DNA of 22,975 bases from Bacteroidota bacterium. GTDB taxonomy: Bacteria > Bacteroidota > Bacteroidia > Flavobacteriales > Flavobacteriaceae. The stretch lies in assembly GCA_023427845.1 (NCBI GenBank), contig JAEYZX010000138.1, positions 1 through 22,975 on the forward strand, written 5' to 3'. The notes below the pieces were generated by a model. It searched no databases and was not told the DNA's origin. It worked only from the letters and a program-made list of their open reading frames with translations. The position numbers were made by a program, and so were the translations under genes. This document shows, piece after piece, positions 22,653 to 22,975 of this stretch (the stretch's first letter is position 1; each line of letters begins with the position of its first letter).

Positions 22653-22975
22653 ATGGAACTTGTTTTCGCCTCAAACAATCAGCATAAAATCAAAGAGGTC
22701 CAAATGATGCTGCCGCCTTCAATTAAGATACTCAGCCTCGAAGATATCGGATGTTTTGAAGACATTCCCGAAACTGCCGACACGATTGAAGGAAATGCAA
22801 TATTAAAAGCAAACTTCGTGGCTGAAAAGTACGGTTATAATTGCTTCGCAGACGATACCGGACTTGAAGTAACTGCGCTTAACGGCGAACCCGGAGTCTA
22901 TTCGGCGCGATATGCAGGCGAACAGAAATCTGCAGCCGACAATATGGACAAGCTATTACAAGAATTGAAGAATAA
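22653..22975 (+). CDS. rdgB: Non-canonical purine NTP pyrophosphatase (partial, cut by window end)
   Basis: The frame from the ATG at 22653 stays open for 107 codons to the window edge. It begins MELVFASNNQHKIKEVQMML, the RdgB/HAM1 N-terminus in which SNNxxK contacts the nucleotide phosphates. FADDTGLEV, with the conserved Asp pair, and PGVYSARYAGE follow, both family hallmarks. The enzyme hydrolyses dITP, dXTP and ITP to monophosphates and keeps deaminated purines out of DNA. The rest of the expected family length lies beyond the window. It is divergent from the PAS kinase gene. Confidence 0.92.
   Translation, partial: MELVFASNNQHKIKEVQMMLPPSIKILSLEDIGCFEDIPETADTIEGNAILKANFVAEKYGYNCFADDTGLEVTALNGEPGVYSARYAGEQKSAADNMDKLLQELKN

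Overview
The window looks like chromosome from a member of the Flavobacteriaceae, most likely Flavobacterium or a close relative. Three observations support this. The proteins match Bacteroidetes-type families (DUF4834, a YfhO-family membrane protein, an ECF sigma factor of the flavobacterial type, a large GNAT protein, a serine-palmitoyltransferase-like enzyme). Lipoproteins with a lipobox are frequent. Several genes are preceded by exact matches to the Bacteroidetes -7 promoter box TAnnTTTG. The base composition looks moderate by eye, richer in GC than many Flavobacterium. There are no rRNA or tRNA genes, no CRISPR array, no transposase and no phage genes.

Layout. 1-1.6 kb: a peroxiredoxin (bcp) whose start codon is fused to a CCCTTAT heptamer array, then endonuclease III (nth), which has lost its iron-sulfur cysteines. 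1.4-2.3 kb (minus): an ECF sigma factor followed by a 47-residue small ORF; a shared bidirectional terminator separates them from nth. 2.5-5.3 kb: uvrA. 5.4-11.0 kb (minus): a cell-surface polysaccharide cluster, read as DUF4834, YfhO-type GT-C protein, GT4 glycosyltransferase and Wzx-like flippase, with overlapping gene ends. 11.1-13.2 kb: a translationally coupled pair, an outer-membrane MetA-type protein and a GNAT acyltransferase. 13.2-15.9 kb: a small lipoprotein gene and a PLP-dependent acyl-CoA transferase (possibly sulfonolipid synthesis), surrounded by three different short-tandem-repeat arrays. 15.9-19.2 kb: an NYN-LOTUS RNA-associated protein, a Gly/Thr-rich lipoprotein, a stand-alone receiver protein and a PQQ-type sugar dehydrogenase lipoprotein. 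19.2-22.4 kb: an unrecognised acidic protein, a tiny two-helix membrane protein, and a receiver/PAS histidine-kinase pair. The window ends inside rdgB.

Most genes are housekeeping, repair, envelope or signalling genes. DNA and nucleotide-pool maintenance recurs (bcp, nth, uvrA, rdgB). The envelope theme covers polysaccharide export, lipoproteins, a putative sphingolipid/sulfonolipid enzyme and a sugar dehydrogenase.

The least ordinary material lies between genes. One element, a variable hairpin between conserved flanks, occurs three times (about 0.65, 5.4 and 15.5 kb). Heptamer-based tandem arrays touch start or stop codons. A small conserved-looking ORF sits behind the sigma factor. I saw no clear new defence system or other large undescribed multigene system.
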